Part shown: one piece after another, positions 21,640 to 33,417 of the stretch
Numbering within the stretch: the first letter of the stretch is position 1
Layout: every line of letters starts with the position of its first letter
Assembly: GCA_963691655.1 (NCBI GenBank)
Contig: OY829330.1
Coordinates: forward strand, 930,001 to 994,000
DNA length: 64,000 nt
Reading direction: 5' to 3'
DNA from: Toxonevra muliebris
Lineage: Eukaryota; Arthropoda; Insecta; Diptera; Pallopteridae
The notes under the pieces: generated by a model
The model's input: only the letters and a program-made list of their open reading frames with translations
Databases searched by the model: none
Told to the model about the DNA's origin: nothing
Translations under genes and position numbers: made by a program

Positions 21640-21900
21640 AAACTTTTATATTCCTTGTGGAAAGGCTTTATTTCTTTTTTATTTTTATACTGAATTGTTT
21701 TGTTTTTCATTATTTATTTTGTTATATTTTGAGATTCTGTTCCTAAAATAAAGATTTCATATTCCTTATGGAAAGGTTTTATTCCTTTTTTTCTGAATTG
21801 TTTTGTTTTTAATTATTTATTTTAATATTATTTTTTGAAAAACTGTTAATAAAATGAAGATTTTATATTCCTTGTGGAAAGTTTTAATTTTTTTTACTTG
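21640..21900 (+). repeat. Tandem minisatellite, three units of about 108 bp
   Basis: ATATTCCTTGTGGAAAG-type starts occur at 21648, 21759 and 21865. Each is followed by a T-rich block with GAATTGTTTTGTTTTT and ATTATTTATTTT, and by an AATAAA or AATAAAA. The array lies just after the stop of the MADF-like exon, so it may supply several poly(A) signals. Confidence 0.75.
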
Positions 21901-22779
21901 CATACGAATGAGCGTATATACATATTTTGATTTTGTTTTAATACCTACTAATTAATATTTTCACTGAAATAAAAAAAAAATTTAATGTAAATATGAACAA
22001 ACTAAATCTTTTAATTTTTTTATTATTAATTAGGGTTAAATATTTCATTTAACATTTAAGCTTCCGCTTGTGAAAGCCTCGCTATCACACAAGAAGAATT
22101 TGTTGAATATCGCTTATATTAGAAAAAACTATGAACTCACCGATTGAGATGACTTTTTTGTTTTTTTTTTTTATTTAAAGAGTTGTAAAAATCTACTGTG
22201 TAGTGCTACTCTCTATATTTTTCTTACTCATACCAGATATCAGCTACTTACGCTTTACACTCCTTCCTGTCTAAGAAATGTCAATTCAAAAAGATATAAG
22301 AACAAATCATTGAAATAAATTCTCCATTTTAATTTTATTGTTTTCAAAATATGATGAGCATAAATTTTACTTCAGATATATTATGAAAAAGAAGAAATTT
22401 GGCATTATTGAATTGATACAAAAAATTGAAATACACTAGCATCGATATATACTGTTGGTGAAAAGCTGAAGTGTTCGCAGTAATGACAGCTATTCTTTCA
22501 AACTGCTGCATGGGGAGCAATGCCCAGAAGATAAACACTTTTTCCAATGTTTTCTCAGAATGGAATTTATACGTAAAGCTTTAAAACAATGTAAAACCAT
22601 TGCTTACAAAGCAAAACCCTCCATGAGAATAGCAATTTCAGCAAAGCAATGATAGGGACTAGTAAAGAGATTTGTAGTTACAGGCGAAAGCTTTAGAATC
22701 CTGAACTGTTCACCTTGTCAATTTCGCAGAGTATTCCTTGGTGCTGCTATACACGCCTGAAATCATAAAAAATAATTGC
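21901..22779. other. Non-coding interval between the minisatellite and a transposase remnant
   Basis: AT-rich, with several poly-T tracts. No protein motif could be read on either strand with confidence. Confidence 0.4.
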
Positions 22780-23285
22780 AAAATTACCTATGTATATAAA
22801 GTATACATTGCAGCTCCCAAACGATTTCGAAGAGATTGCAGAAAACTTTATATGTAGTTGACAATTTCCTTTGTGCTTATAATTCAGATGGTGCTCTTTA
22901 TTGTAACTAAAACAATTCAGTAGCCTAGTTTTGCAGGAATGCCAAAAAGCACTTTTGTAGACATCGGTTGCAGCGGAAGAATTACTGCTGGCACTTAAAC
23001 GGAGTGACCTTCGGCTCAATAGTCAGAAGCAATAGAATTTTGCTGCATTGCATCATTGGAAATTACGCTCTTCCTTGTAGCAACATATCTTCAAGTTGTA
23101 CCCATATGCCATCAAAGAAAATACGGAACAGTATTGCTAGGCACACTGTAACTCTCCAAACGGCTACTCATTTACGATCAAAAAAATTTAAAACGGTTGT
23201 ACAGGAATGCTGTTCTTTGCACAATTTTCTTATTGATAACTATAACACATATTGCAATGTTCTACAAACTGCAAAGATAATTGAT
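22780..23285 (+). pseudogene. Old PIF/Harbinger transposase remnant (plus)
   Basis: Plus-strand fragments match the neighbouring transposase: a block like FEEIAENF, then FVDIGCSGRITAG, then KLYPYAIKENTEQYC, and KKFKTVVQECCSLHNFLID near 23190-23245. The order is correct, but stops and frameshifts are frequent. It is more decayed than the minus-strand copy at 23586-24754 and faces it tail to tail. Confidence 0.75.
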
Positions 23286-23585
23286 TAATTTATATAAAAA
23301 AAAGTATGTGAGTACATATGTATTATGTATGTGTTCTAATATGATACACCACCCACCTCAAAATTGTATGTTACTTTCACTAAACCAATTATTTTATAGA
23401 AAAAACATACAAATGTAATATAGGCTTTGGTGTTACTTACCTGCAAAAATTCGATGTGTGTAAATTTTAAAATGGATGCTGTGTGGTGAAATGGATTTGC
23501 TGATTGGAAAAAAAAAGACATAAGTAGTGAACTTATAAATAATAAATGATATAGAAATTTCTTACCTGCATGCAATGTAAAATTA

Positions 23586-24754
23586 TTATATATGCAAATC
23601 CTGCCAAGGAAGACTTCCCTCTTCTGAAAAATATGCAGCAAATTCATTTCGAACTGCGGATGCCATTGTTTGCGGATTCCTAGGAGTTTCTGTACCGCTT
23701 TCTTGTGGAGTGTACATCTGAGGGCCAGTTGGTAAAGCATTGCAATATGCATTATTGTTATCAATAAGGAAATTGTGTAAAGCACAACACGCTTGTACAA
23801 CAGTTTTTACCTTTTCTGGTCGTAAATGGATAGTTGTTTGGAGAACACGGAATCTGTTGGCTAGCATACCAAAGGCGTGTTCTATTGTCTGTCTAGCGTG
23901 ACTTAGACGAAAATTAAGAATTTTCTCAAGTTTCTCTTGGGTGGAATATGGGTACGGCTTCAAAATATTTTGCTGCAATGGAAAAGCACCATCTCCAATG
24001 ATACAATACGGCAATTTTCTATTGTTTCCGATTATTCCATCTTCGGGAAAATATTAAGCTGAGTTATTTAAAACTAAACGAAAATCACTTCTACTGAATA
24101 CGCCACCATCACTAATCCTGCCAATGCATCCGATGTCTGCAAACGTGAACTTATAGTTTGCATCGCACAATGCTAGCAAAACTATGCTGTTAAATCTTTT
24201 ATAATTGTAGTAAAGAGAACCATCTGAATTCGAAGCTCTAAAGCCGATGTGCTTTCCATCCAGAGCTCCTAAGCATAAGGAAATTTGCCACCTCATATTA
24301 AAATTCGTTGCAATTTCTTCCCACTCGGTCACACATCCAGGAAACTATATTTTATAAAATGCATATTGTGTATTTTTTTTTCTTGTACAATGTCTAAAAT
24401 ACTTACTTTTAAATAATCTTCTTTCAGCTTGGCGTATAAAACTGCACAGCACCAATTTACACTTTCAGAAATATATGCGAGGGACAATCTTGTTTGGAAG
24501 TCTAGACTTCTAAAGCTCTCGCCTGTAGCCAGGAATCTCAGCACTAGCGATAAACATTCGTCTGCTGGAATTGCTGTTCTCATGTTTGTATCTTGTTTTG
24601 TTAGTGCTATTTGTACATAGGTTAAAAGTTTAACGGAGCACTCTTCGTTCATTCGTAGAAAACGCCTAAATGCATCCTTATCTTCCAAGCGAAGCTTTTC
24701 GTGCACCAATTTATAGGAGCTCGTATGCTCTTTACAAAGCCTCCAGCTTTTCAC
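23586..24754 (-). pseudogene. PIF/Harbinger transposase (HARBI1-like), one intron, one nonsense codon
   Basis: The first exon (24754-24407) reads FRRFLRMNEECSVKLLTYV and DECLSLVLRFLATGESFRSL, the helix-turn-helix region. A 62-bp intron (24406-24345, GTAAGT...ATATAG) joins it to the DDE domain: LCLGALDGKHIGFRASNSDG (first Asp), FTFADIGCIGRISDGGVF, CIIGDGAFPL (second Asp), HARQTIEHAFGMLANRFRV (Glu) and ACCALHNFLID. The only break in this span is a TAA at 24054-24056. Length is near 370 residues, normal for the family. No in-frame ATG was found at the 5' end. Confidence 0.88.
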
Positions 24755-25109
24755 CCACTCACGGCTTCTTTGCGTATTCTTTTTTTTATTCTTGTTTTCA
24801 ATTAAGTAAACACTAGCGACAGCACATAATGATGCCGCAACACATTATTTTTAACTCCTCGTCATTTTTACACTGTCTTGAGTTTGTGATTTAGAGATTG
24901 AATTTCTTTTTTTTCACAATTTTTAAGCGCACAATTAATAAACTATTTATTATATTTTTACCACTTATTTTTTGTTAACAAGGAACTTATCACCACGAGC
25001 ACAAGAAAAAGTGACGAAGAAATGTCAAAATTCCAATTCCACTGTTCCTTTCTGATTAAAAAAAGTCCGGCATGGTTGCACTCATGTGAACACGATACAC
25101 CTGCCCAGG
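24755..25109. other. 5' flank of the Harbinger transposase
   Basis: AT-rich, ending near TCCGGCATGGTTGCACTC (about 25066-25083), which could be a terminal repeat of the Harbinger element. I found no matching inverted copy upstream, so the element end is not fixed. Confidence 0.3.
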
Positions 25110-26836
25110 CCTTTTATTCTTGCACCCGTCTGAACAGCTACTAAAAGACTTGTGGCCAGAATGTTCCTGTGGTTATGAAGTCGATTAATGTATCTTTCAC
25201 TATATTAAATACGATTTCTGATTCGACAAATGGAATGTTTAAGTCTTTATGTATTTGTTCATTCGCCACAAACCAGGGGGCAGTATCTCAATATTTGATT
25301 TGCTTGCTGCACCCCACAGATGAATTCCGTAGGTCCAGACTGGTTTTAAAATGGCTTTATACAACCTGACCTTGTTTTCTAAAGTAAGCTGAGAGTTTTG
25401 ATTTAGTAGCCAGCACATTTTCTTAGTTTATATGTTAGCTGTTGTTGTTTAGCCTTGATATGTTTCTGCCACCTCCTCTTAGAGCAAACGTGACTTGTAC
25501 AGACTTATCCGAGTTGACTTTAATTCTCCATTTCTTTAACCATTTCATTTACTGGCATGTCGGCATGTATATATGGTGTATAGAACTGCCCTAGTACAGT
25601 TCCTTGTGGGACGCCTGCATTAATGGCGTATAGTTTTGAGGTTTGACCTTGTTGTTTAACATAATAATGTCGATTGCTTAAGTAAGATTTCATTAGCAGA
25701 ATGTAGGGTGCAGGAAGTAGTTTTTTAATTTTGTATAATAGGCCTTGGTGCCAGACCCTATCAAATGCTTGCTTAACATCTAGGAATACAGCGTTACAAT
25801 ATTTTTTGTTTTCCAAGGCATCAATTACTAGGCTAACTATTCGATGGCATTGTTCGGGGGTTCCATGCTCATGTCGAAACCCAAACTGATGTTTCGGTAT
25901 GATCTCACATTCTTCCAGAATTGGTAACATTCTTCGCAAGAATATTCTCTTCGAGAATATCACCAAAAAACTGATTGGACGGTATCAAGAAATAAGATTT
26001 TCAGGTTTGCTTGGTTTGGGAATCATAACAACGTCAGCGCATTTCCATTGTATTGGGAAGTGATCAAACCTTAGAATCGCGTTGAAGATGAATGTTAATA
26101 ACAATATGCCCTTTCGTAGTATGCATTGTAGAACTTTTGCATCAATCCAATTTCGTTGCTTTATTTCATATTGGACTTCAGTTGGAGATATATGTCGGAT
26201 TGGTACGCTCATTTGACAGGGTGAATCAAGATAATTTAAAATTTGTTCATCATTCGACACAATAATGGTTGGATGAGGCTGAAATATGTGATCCGCAAAT
26301 GCTTCAGCTTTAGGCACGTTAGATCTTAACCATTCTCCGTGGATTGCATTGCAATATTTTTTTAGTGGACCGTTTTAAGTACTTCGTGGCTCTCCAAAGA
26401 CTGTGTTCATTATTTTTCGATGTTGGCTCAAGATTTAATAGAAACTGAGCAGTTGCTTCATTTTTCAAGTCCGACAATAGCTGATTGAGATCTTTTACTG
26501 CCTTGTTGAAACATCTCTTATTTCACGAACTCCTACGAAGATGCCATGCTTTTCTCAGCCTTCGTTTTTCTCTAACAAGGGATCTAATTTCAGCAGATAA
26601 TAAAACTTTGTTCTGTTTGTTACCATTGAAGGTGGCGTAGATAGGAGTGCAGCTTTGTGTATTAAATGTGTTAGGGACTCTACGGCGTCATCAATATCTG
26701 ATCCAGATTTTAAGAGTATATTTAATATATTTAAACTCGCATGATTTTGTATCCAATTTTTAAAAAATATGATGTCTGCTTTTGAAGAGAGTATGCAGGA
26801 GTTATAATCCCCTCCGGCAATAAACTTAGGACTCAA
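25110..26836 (-). pseudogene. Jockey LINE ORF2 (minus)
   Basis: Minus-strand blocks appear in order. An endonuclease part lies near 26836-26555 (including LSTPPSMVTNRTKFYYLLK). The RT fingers at 26317-25985 read PTEVQYEIKQRN and DVVMIPKPSKPENL. The palm follows at 25966-25520 with KHQFGFRHEHGTPEQCHRI, VFLDVKQAFDRVWH and AGVPQGTVLG. The end near 25380-25120 has KPVWTYGIHLWG. The segment with the FADD motif is missing after TVLGQFYTPYIHADMP, where a deletion joins other sequence. Confidence 0.85.
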
Positions 26837-27109
26837 TTTATCAAAGAAGGTTGAATAGTCATTGTGTTTCTGCCGCTAGTAAAACGTCAATGTTATTTGA
26901 AATTAGGAAGACTTTAAGTTCTTCTGTGTGGTTGGATATGCCGCTTGCATTCCATATTGCAATTCGTAAATCTTATTGCATAATTTGTTTACTAGAATCG
27001 TCATCATGCTAAGCAGGTTAGTTAAGGTTAGTTCAAACTGTTTAGTAAGTAGTGCTTCAATTTTTTTAAACGGATTTGAATCATTTGACATAGTATTATC
27101 TTTTAAAGT

Positions 27110-27803
27110 TTAAGCATAGGATACATTTTTCGCATTTTCCGTACTAGCTGTAGGAATTACTCTTGGTGAGGGGATAAATTCTCGTTGGCGTAATATAGGG
27201 TGGCTTTGGAATTGCCTAATTCTTCTTATACGACTGCGAATATTGTTAGCATATCTAACTTTATGCCCTAGTTCTTCTATATCTCTTTTAATTGTCTCTA
27301 TTGGCGTGGAGTGATGTAAATTTTTCAATATAACTCTGAACGCTCTATCTTCTTTAAATTGTTAGGTATGAAACTTAATTTTATCAATTTTAAAGCTTTT
27401 AGTTAGAGTTCTACATATATCTATCAGCAAATTTTATCATCACCCTTATGTGGCCATCTCGGTGAATTTTATAGCTATACTCATCATGTATTAATATTTT
27501 CGAAAGATATTTAATCATACCGCTGATGTCGCTTACGTCGGAGAGAAATATGGGTGGTGGTTTTGGAGTTTGAGCATCCATTGTTGCATTGGTTATTTCG
27601 TTCCTTTCTTCATCGAGCAAATCGTTGTCTTCATTCTCTAGCATAGCAAATCTATTAAAAGTAGAGGTAGTTGCACTGTTGCCATCAAGAGTTAATCGTT
27701 TTCTTTCGATTCTTAGTGATTCTGCATTGCGTCTTTTGCCTCTTTGTGGCGTGATCACCTTCTGCCAGTCAGCAGCAGCGCCATCGTCATCGTCTTCACT
27801 CAT
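27110..27803 (-). pseudogene. Jockey LINE ORF1 (gag-like)
   Basis: The first frame (27803-27411) starts MSEDDDDGAAADWQKV and includes RFAMLENEDND, then ISGMIKYLSKILIHDEYSYK. A second frame continues with LRNLHHSTPIETIKRDIEEL-type sequence, HKVRYANNIRSRI. This is the Jockey-clade ORF1 block that normally precedes CCHC knuckles; the knuckles are lost here. Position just upstream of the ORF2 remnants on the same strand fits a single Jockey element of about 2.8 kb. Confidence 0.8.
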
Positions 27804-28037
27804 GCCAGCAATAGCACAAGTACTTCGAATAAGTTTTCGTGTGTTTTTTCTATTAGTATTTTTGTCTTTGTTTTTATTGTTTATGCAAGCTGTTGCTGTG
27901 CTATCATAACGATCATATACACCTCCTGCTGTGCATAGCAGTAACAGATATAGATTTAGTTGATTTTTCTATTTTAAACGCACTGATTAACACAACTGTC
28001 ACGGTTAAATGTTCGATAGCGACTCACTGTGACGAAT

Positions 28038-29281
28038 ATGAACAAAAATAAGACTCGCATTGTTTGGGATGCGGCGGCTAAAGCATATGGAATCGCATTG
28101 AATTCTGTGCTTTTGAAAGGCCCAGATCTTCTCAAATCGCTACATGTGGCAACATAAGAGAAATGTTCCTTCAAATTAAGGTGATTCGGCAAGACTTAGC
28201 TCAGCGATTTCTATGGTGCGAAGGTGACGTAACACGAGAACCAATTGTGTACGTAATGACTGTCATGACCTTCGGTGCCTCATGTTCCCCTTCATTGACT
28301 AATTATGTAAAGAACAAAAATGCTAACCGTTTTTACCCTGATGCTGTTAACGCTATCGTTGAAAACACATTTGCCGATGACTGGCTGCAAACGTTGAAAC
28401 TGAGGAGGAAATGATTTTACTAGCTACGCGCATACGGGATATTCAGGCGACGGTGGTTTTGAGATGAGAAATTGGCTTTCAAACTCGAAGCGTGTTTTGC
28501 ATCATTTAACAGGTAGTGCCAATCAGAACCAAAAATGCCTCACCGAACCAGACACAATTCACGAAAAGGTTCTTGGAATGTGGTAGATCCCTACAACAGA
28601 TGAATTTACGTTTGTGACTAAGTTCGATAGCAGCAATTTCGATGAGAGCACCAATCCTACACAGCGTCAAATTCTTCGCATTGTTATGGCAGTCTTTGAT
28701 CCCCTGGGGTTGCTGGATTTCTTTGTTATATACACAAAAATCATTCTACAGGACGTCTGGCGTTCGGGTATAGCATGGAATGAAAATCTACGTGAGCAAG
28801 AGCTGAAGAAGTGGTGGACCTGGGTTCGCCGCCTACGATCGATCAACGGAGTCCGAGTAGCTCGGTGCTACTTTTCTTTAAATCACATTCGAAACATCCA
28901 AATGCACATTTTTGTGGGCGCCAGCGAGAACGCATATGCAGCAGTGGCTTATCTTTGAGTAAACGAGAATGACAATATTCGCTGTAGTTTGGTCTCCTCG
29001 AAGACACGACTGGCACCTTTGAAACCTGTGTCAATATCTCGGCTGGAGCTGTTGGCTGCTATATTAGGCTTACGACTGGCAAAATTTATAGAAAGCGAGC
29101 TGACGCTGAAAATAAAGCGACGGATATTCTGGACAGACTACAAAAATGTTTTGTATTGGATACGATCTGATGCCAGAAAATACCACAAGTTTGCTACGAT
29201 TGGAAGAAAGCCTTGAAGGCTCACAAGTCAACGAATGGAGGTGGGTGCCCACAGCCCTAAATGTAGCGGACGATGCGACAA
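28038..29281 (+). pseudogene. BEL/Pao RT and RNase H (plus-strand element)
   Basis: Plus-strand frames show KTRIVWDAAAKAYGIALNS and LLKGPDLLKSL, then a short deletion, then EMFLQIKVIRQDLAQRFLW, MTFGASCSPSLTNYVKN and NTFADDWLQT. FADD replaces the more usual YVDD. Next come VFDPLGLLDFFVIYTKII and the RNase H part ISRLELLAAILGLRLAKFI, FWTDYKNVLYWI and NEWRWVPTALNVADDATK. The frame then stops at a LINE insertion. Several frameshifts are present. Confidence 0.88.
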
Positions 29282-29756
29282 AATAGAATACAAATTGAAT
29301 ACGATAGCGCGATTCGTGGTATATTGACGGGTGATCAAATCCGACCACATGCTGAAAAAACTCCACCTGCTGAAAATACCTGCGAAGATAAAACTTGTCT
29401 GGGTGCTCTCGTTCAGCTGTTTTGTGTTGGTGCTGAGAGTTTATAACTGCTGAAAAGAAGAGTGTTTCATGTTCGTCCGTGTAGATTCTGGAACCATATT
29501 TGTCTACTTTGGCTGTTTTGTCTGTCCACGGCGTGAGTGTAAAAAAAGGTAAAATATTCCCATAGACAGTGCCGCCTTTTTTCTCCTTTATTTTTGCTGG
29601 CTCATCAACCAAGATCACTTGCTGCCATCAGCACCACCTGTAATTGAGCAACCAAAAGGAGAGCAATCAAGAGTGTATGTTTGACGTAAAACACAACAAA
29701 TAAAACTAAGAAAACTTGCAAAGGAATAAAGGTAAAACTACCCCGAACATAGTGAA

Positions 29757-30558
29757 TGCCCAAAAAAAGTCTATGATTAGGTCGCCTCCGAAAACTCCCT
29801 ATTTATCGGGTCAATCTATTGCGAAAAGGAAATTGGATGAAACGTCATCTGAGCCTTCTCTGCATGATGCAATAATGGTAGCAATTTGAAGTTTAAAAGA
29901 TGAATTTAGCATAAAACTCGAAAAAGTAGCTTCGAAAAGCGACATTGAAAACTTATAAACAAAACTAGATGTGCAAATTAAAGAGTTAAAAACTGAAAAT
30001 GAGAAGTTAAAAGTGGAAATATTGCAATTAAAAAAAGACAGAGAAATAGATACAGCAGACGTCAGTGACCTAAAGAATCTAATAGATCGTCAGGAAAACT
30101 CTGCAATATCGTGCAATCTGCGCTTAAATGGAATTCCATGAAAATCTACATGAAATTTTTAATAAAATTTGTAACACTAAGCCGGCAGTACTAATCAATA
30201 TTATGCGTTTGAGAAGCAACAACAAAAATTCAGCAACAGATATAACAATAATTGTTAAGTTGTCTTCACCAGCTGAGAAAAATATGATATTGAGATCTAT
30301 TGTAAATTTCAAGCGCTCTAAAAAGAGATTCCTTTGTTTACTCGATATTGGGTTTGAGTCGACAGTACCGTTTTATGTAAACGAATGTTTGACAAAAGAA
30401 AACTACAAAATATTAAACGCTGCTCTACGTTTAAAAAATTAAAAATATTCATTACATGCTTTTACACTTCGTGGCATTGTGCATATAAAGCGTGGCGAAA
30501 ATTATCAACCTGTTCAAGTCAGATCTCTTAACCCGATTTCTGTGTTGGTGTCAATTTG
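29757..30558 (+). pseudogene. CR1-like ORF1 with coiled coil
   Basis: The frame opens with MPKKSMIRSPPKTPYLSG. It passes two in-frame stops in a heptad-rich stretch (IKELKTENEKLKVEILQLKK) and reads QENSAISCNLRLNGIP. After a frameshift, NLHEIFNKICNTKPAVLINI and KKRFLCLLDIGFESTVPFYV follow. This matches the coiled coil plus FP25K/RRM-like nucleic-acid-binding layout of CR1-group ORF1. It ends at a TGA near 30558. Confidence 0.7.
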
Positions 30559-31129
30559 ACACAATTTGAAGTTTCAAAATTCGGTTGTTTCCTTGTTATT
30601 CAAAATATTTATTAAAATTTTGGAAAAACTAATATTTGTTGTTAAGTTTTCAAATTGTAAACGAAAATTATTTGCAACAATCTGGGTCTTTATAATCCAC
30701 TGTGTCAAAATGAAACATAACGAAACTAAAGTAATAAAATGTTAACACAGAAATCGTGTTAATCAACTGCTTCAACTGTTTGGTTCTATTATGTCTAATC
30801 AAGAGAGAGACAATTTTTTTCTTCGCATTGAACCACATAATGATAACAATACAAATGATAACAATAATGCCTATATATCTATCGTACAACAAAGCGCATA
30901 GTGCGAAAACTCACATATTTTGTCCTATGAAACTCAACCGATTGCAATATTTTCATTTATTTTTAAATTATTTTTACTTAATTGTTTTACTTATCGTTAT
31001 CTGTTTATCCAAATTTTTGTATAACTTTTGTATGTTTGCTTGCGATGCTATGTATGCGTCATTTAATCCTTATTTTTATGAATATGCAAAATAATGTAAT
31101 TAACAATAGCTCCAAAGACAACTCTAAAT
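30559..31129 (+). other. Spacer between ORF1 and ORF2 of the CR1-like LINE
   Basis: AT-rich non-coding sequence with no recognisable motif. ORF2 sequence starts near 31130. Confidence 0.4.
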
Positions 31130-33260
31130 ACTTAATTAAAATACTTTGCAAACAACATTTAGGTATTAAAATATGCCATATCAATACACAGAGCCTTTGT
31201 AATAAAATTGATGAATTTAGGCATACGTTCGAAGAATCAATTGTATGTAGATATAATTTGTGTCTCTGAAACATGGTTTCGGCCGTGTTTTTCAGATACT
31301 TTGTTTAAAATTAATGGATACAAAATTTATCGTTCAGATAGACAGAGAAATGTTGGTGGTGTTGCTATCTTGTGAGGGAAGGAATAACATGTAAAGTAGT
31401 ATGTAAATCTCCACCCAACTGTGCAATTGAGTACTTGCTTATTGATGTGATTTGTGGTTCTAGCAATCTTCTTATTGGTAGTGTGTATAGACCAAATCGC
31501 TACATTGACATTTTGCCACTTATTGAAATGCCATATACAAATATTATACTAACTGGCGATTTTAATTCTAACATTCTAGCTGAGAACAACCTGACTGACG
31601 CTATGTTATCGCTCGGACTTTTAGCACAAACAGCAACACACCAACACATTACACTAATACAAGTAACTCTTTACTAGACATATTTTTCTAAGCGCGATCT
31701 TATATTTTTAATTTTTGATTTTAAAGTAAACCTAACTAATCAACATAATTTTACATTCCGAGATTTTAATCACATTAATTACTCAGAACAACAATATGGC
31801 AAATATAAACTGGCAACAAATATACTACATGAGCTCGGTAGAAAACCAATTGTTATTTTTGGAAAGTAATATGAAGTTTCTGTTCGATAGATTCGTTCCG
31901 CTCAAAAGAAAAACTACCAAAAATAATGAACAACCGTGGCTTACCAAAGAAATTAATAAACTGGCAACAAATATACTACATGAGCTCGGTAGAAAACCAA
32001 TTGTTATTTTTGGAAAGTAATATGAAGTTTCTGTTCGATAGATTCGTTCCGCTCAAAAGAAAAACTACCAAAAATAATGAACAACCGTGGCTTACCAAAG
32101 AAATTAAAATTTTAATCCAAGAGAGTAATAATGCAATGGAACGCTTCAAAACAATAGAGCTGTATAATAGTTTCAAAGGATTAAGAAATGCGGTTGTTAG
32201 GATAATTAGCAAGCTAAAATTTCATTCTACAAACAAAAGTTTAGTACAGCTATAGGAAGCAAAAAGCCTGGTTACAAATTAAGAACATGGGTGTTACTGG
32301 GAGTGGTCCGCGCTTCAATAATATGCCCGATGTTAATGTGTTGAATGAGGGATTTTCGGAAATTTTTTCAGATACAGATATGAATCAAATTTCTGCCAGT
32401 TACAACAGTCTTTTGAATTGTAAAACATATTTTAATTTTAAGTGTGTTAATCAGCTCGATGTCGTACAAAGTATTTTATCTATTGTATAAAGTCAAATGC
32501 AATTGGCCTAGATATAATGCATCCTGTCTTTCTTAAAGCACTGCTTCCTTCACTTCTACCTTATATTACTTACTTTTTCAACACAATTTTCACAACGTCT
32601 CCGTTTCCTAAAAGCTGGAAAAAAGCTAAAATTATACCCTTACCTAAAACAAAAAATTAGTTTAGACCGATAGCAATTTTACCATTTTTGTCTAAAGCAT
32701 TTGAAAAACTAATGCACCTGCAAATAAGCTCATATATTTTTGAAAACTCATTGTTAACAAATAGGCAATCAGGATTTAGACTTGCGCGTGGATGTGTGAC
32801 AGCCTTAATTGACGTAATAGAAGAAATTCGACATAATCTTGACAACAACAACATGACCTTCTTAACACTATTAGACCATTCAAAAGCATTTGACAGAATT
32901 AATCATCACACACTTTGTTCTAAACTTTCCAGATGTTCAACTTTTCAACGCTACGACCATGTCTCTGTATATTCAACAAAAATATTTGGTGTAACATTTA
33001 ACGATTTATTGAACACCAAAACTCTGGTCATGTTACATAAAATAATAAAGACACAGGAACCCAATTATCTTTATGATAGATTGCAATTCCCTCGCTCAAA
33101 CCGCTCAAAGAATTTAGTTCCATTTCGTCATAAGTGTTTAACATCAGATCGACAATTTTATATATACTCGATACGTCTTTGGAATTCGCTACCACCTTAT
33201 TTGCATAAAATTAGCAACGCAAACAAATTTAAAAATTCTATTGTAAAAAATTTTTTATAA
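31130..33260 (+). pseudogene. CR1-like ORF2 (endonuclease, RT) with internal duplication and deletion
   Basis: Endonuclease pieces are CHINTQSLCNKIDEFR, ICVSETWF, NVGGVAIL, GSVYRPNRYID and TNIILTGDFNSN. A linker follows (with an internal tandem duplication), then RT pieces AKIIPLPK, ILPFLSKAFEKLMHLQISSY, NRQSGFRLARGCVTALIDVI and LLDHSKAFDRINHHTL. The catalytic YADD region is deleted: after the SRCSTFQRYD block the frame jumps to the C-terminal FYIYSIRLWNSLPPYLHKI. Stops and frameshifts elsewhere confirm it is dead. Confidence 0.82.
31806..32108 (+). repeat. Direct tandem duplication of about 151 bp inside LINE ORF2
   Basis: AAACTGGCAACAAATATACT starts at 31807 and again at 31958. The two copies read identically through CTTACCAAAGAAATTA. 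The period is 151 bp, not a multiple of three, so it shifts the frame. Confidence 0.92.
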
Positions 33261-33417
33261 CAAAAAATGAAATATTCAACTTAATTATTATATTCAATAA
33301 AAATATTTAGTTTTAAGTTAATTAAATTTATCATTATTTTGTTCAATATGAAGCTAGTGCTTAAATATAAGTTAATAACTTATTGTAATAGCAATATGTA
33401 ATAAATAAATAATAGAA

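Larger units (their letters stand above)
29289..33410 (+). mobile_element. CR1-like LINE inserted in BEL pol
   Basis: The block lies between BEL residues NVADDATK and DFTAASRWFAGPKFL. AATAGAA occurs at both edges (29282-29288 and 33411-33417) and may be a 7-bp target duplication. Inside are a 5' leader, ORF1, ORF2 and an AT-rich 3' end with AATAAATAAATAATAG. The group name rests on motif style (coiled-coil ORF1, C-terminal WNSLPPYL). Confidence 0.75.

Noticed and set aside
29070..29618. 182-codon minus-strand ORF
   Set aside because: It overlaps BEL RNase H and the LINE leader in antisense. No domain can be read, so it is a shadow frame.
30668..31094. Hydrophobic ORFs suggesting membrane proteins
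   Set aside because: They arise from AT-rich LINE spacer sequence; no start context or family motif.
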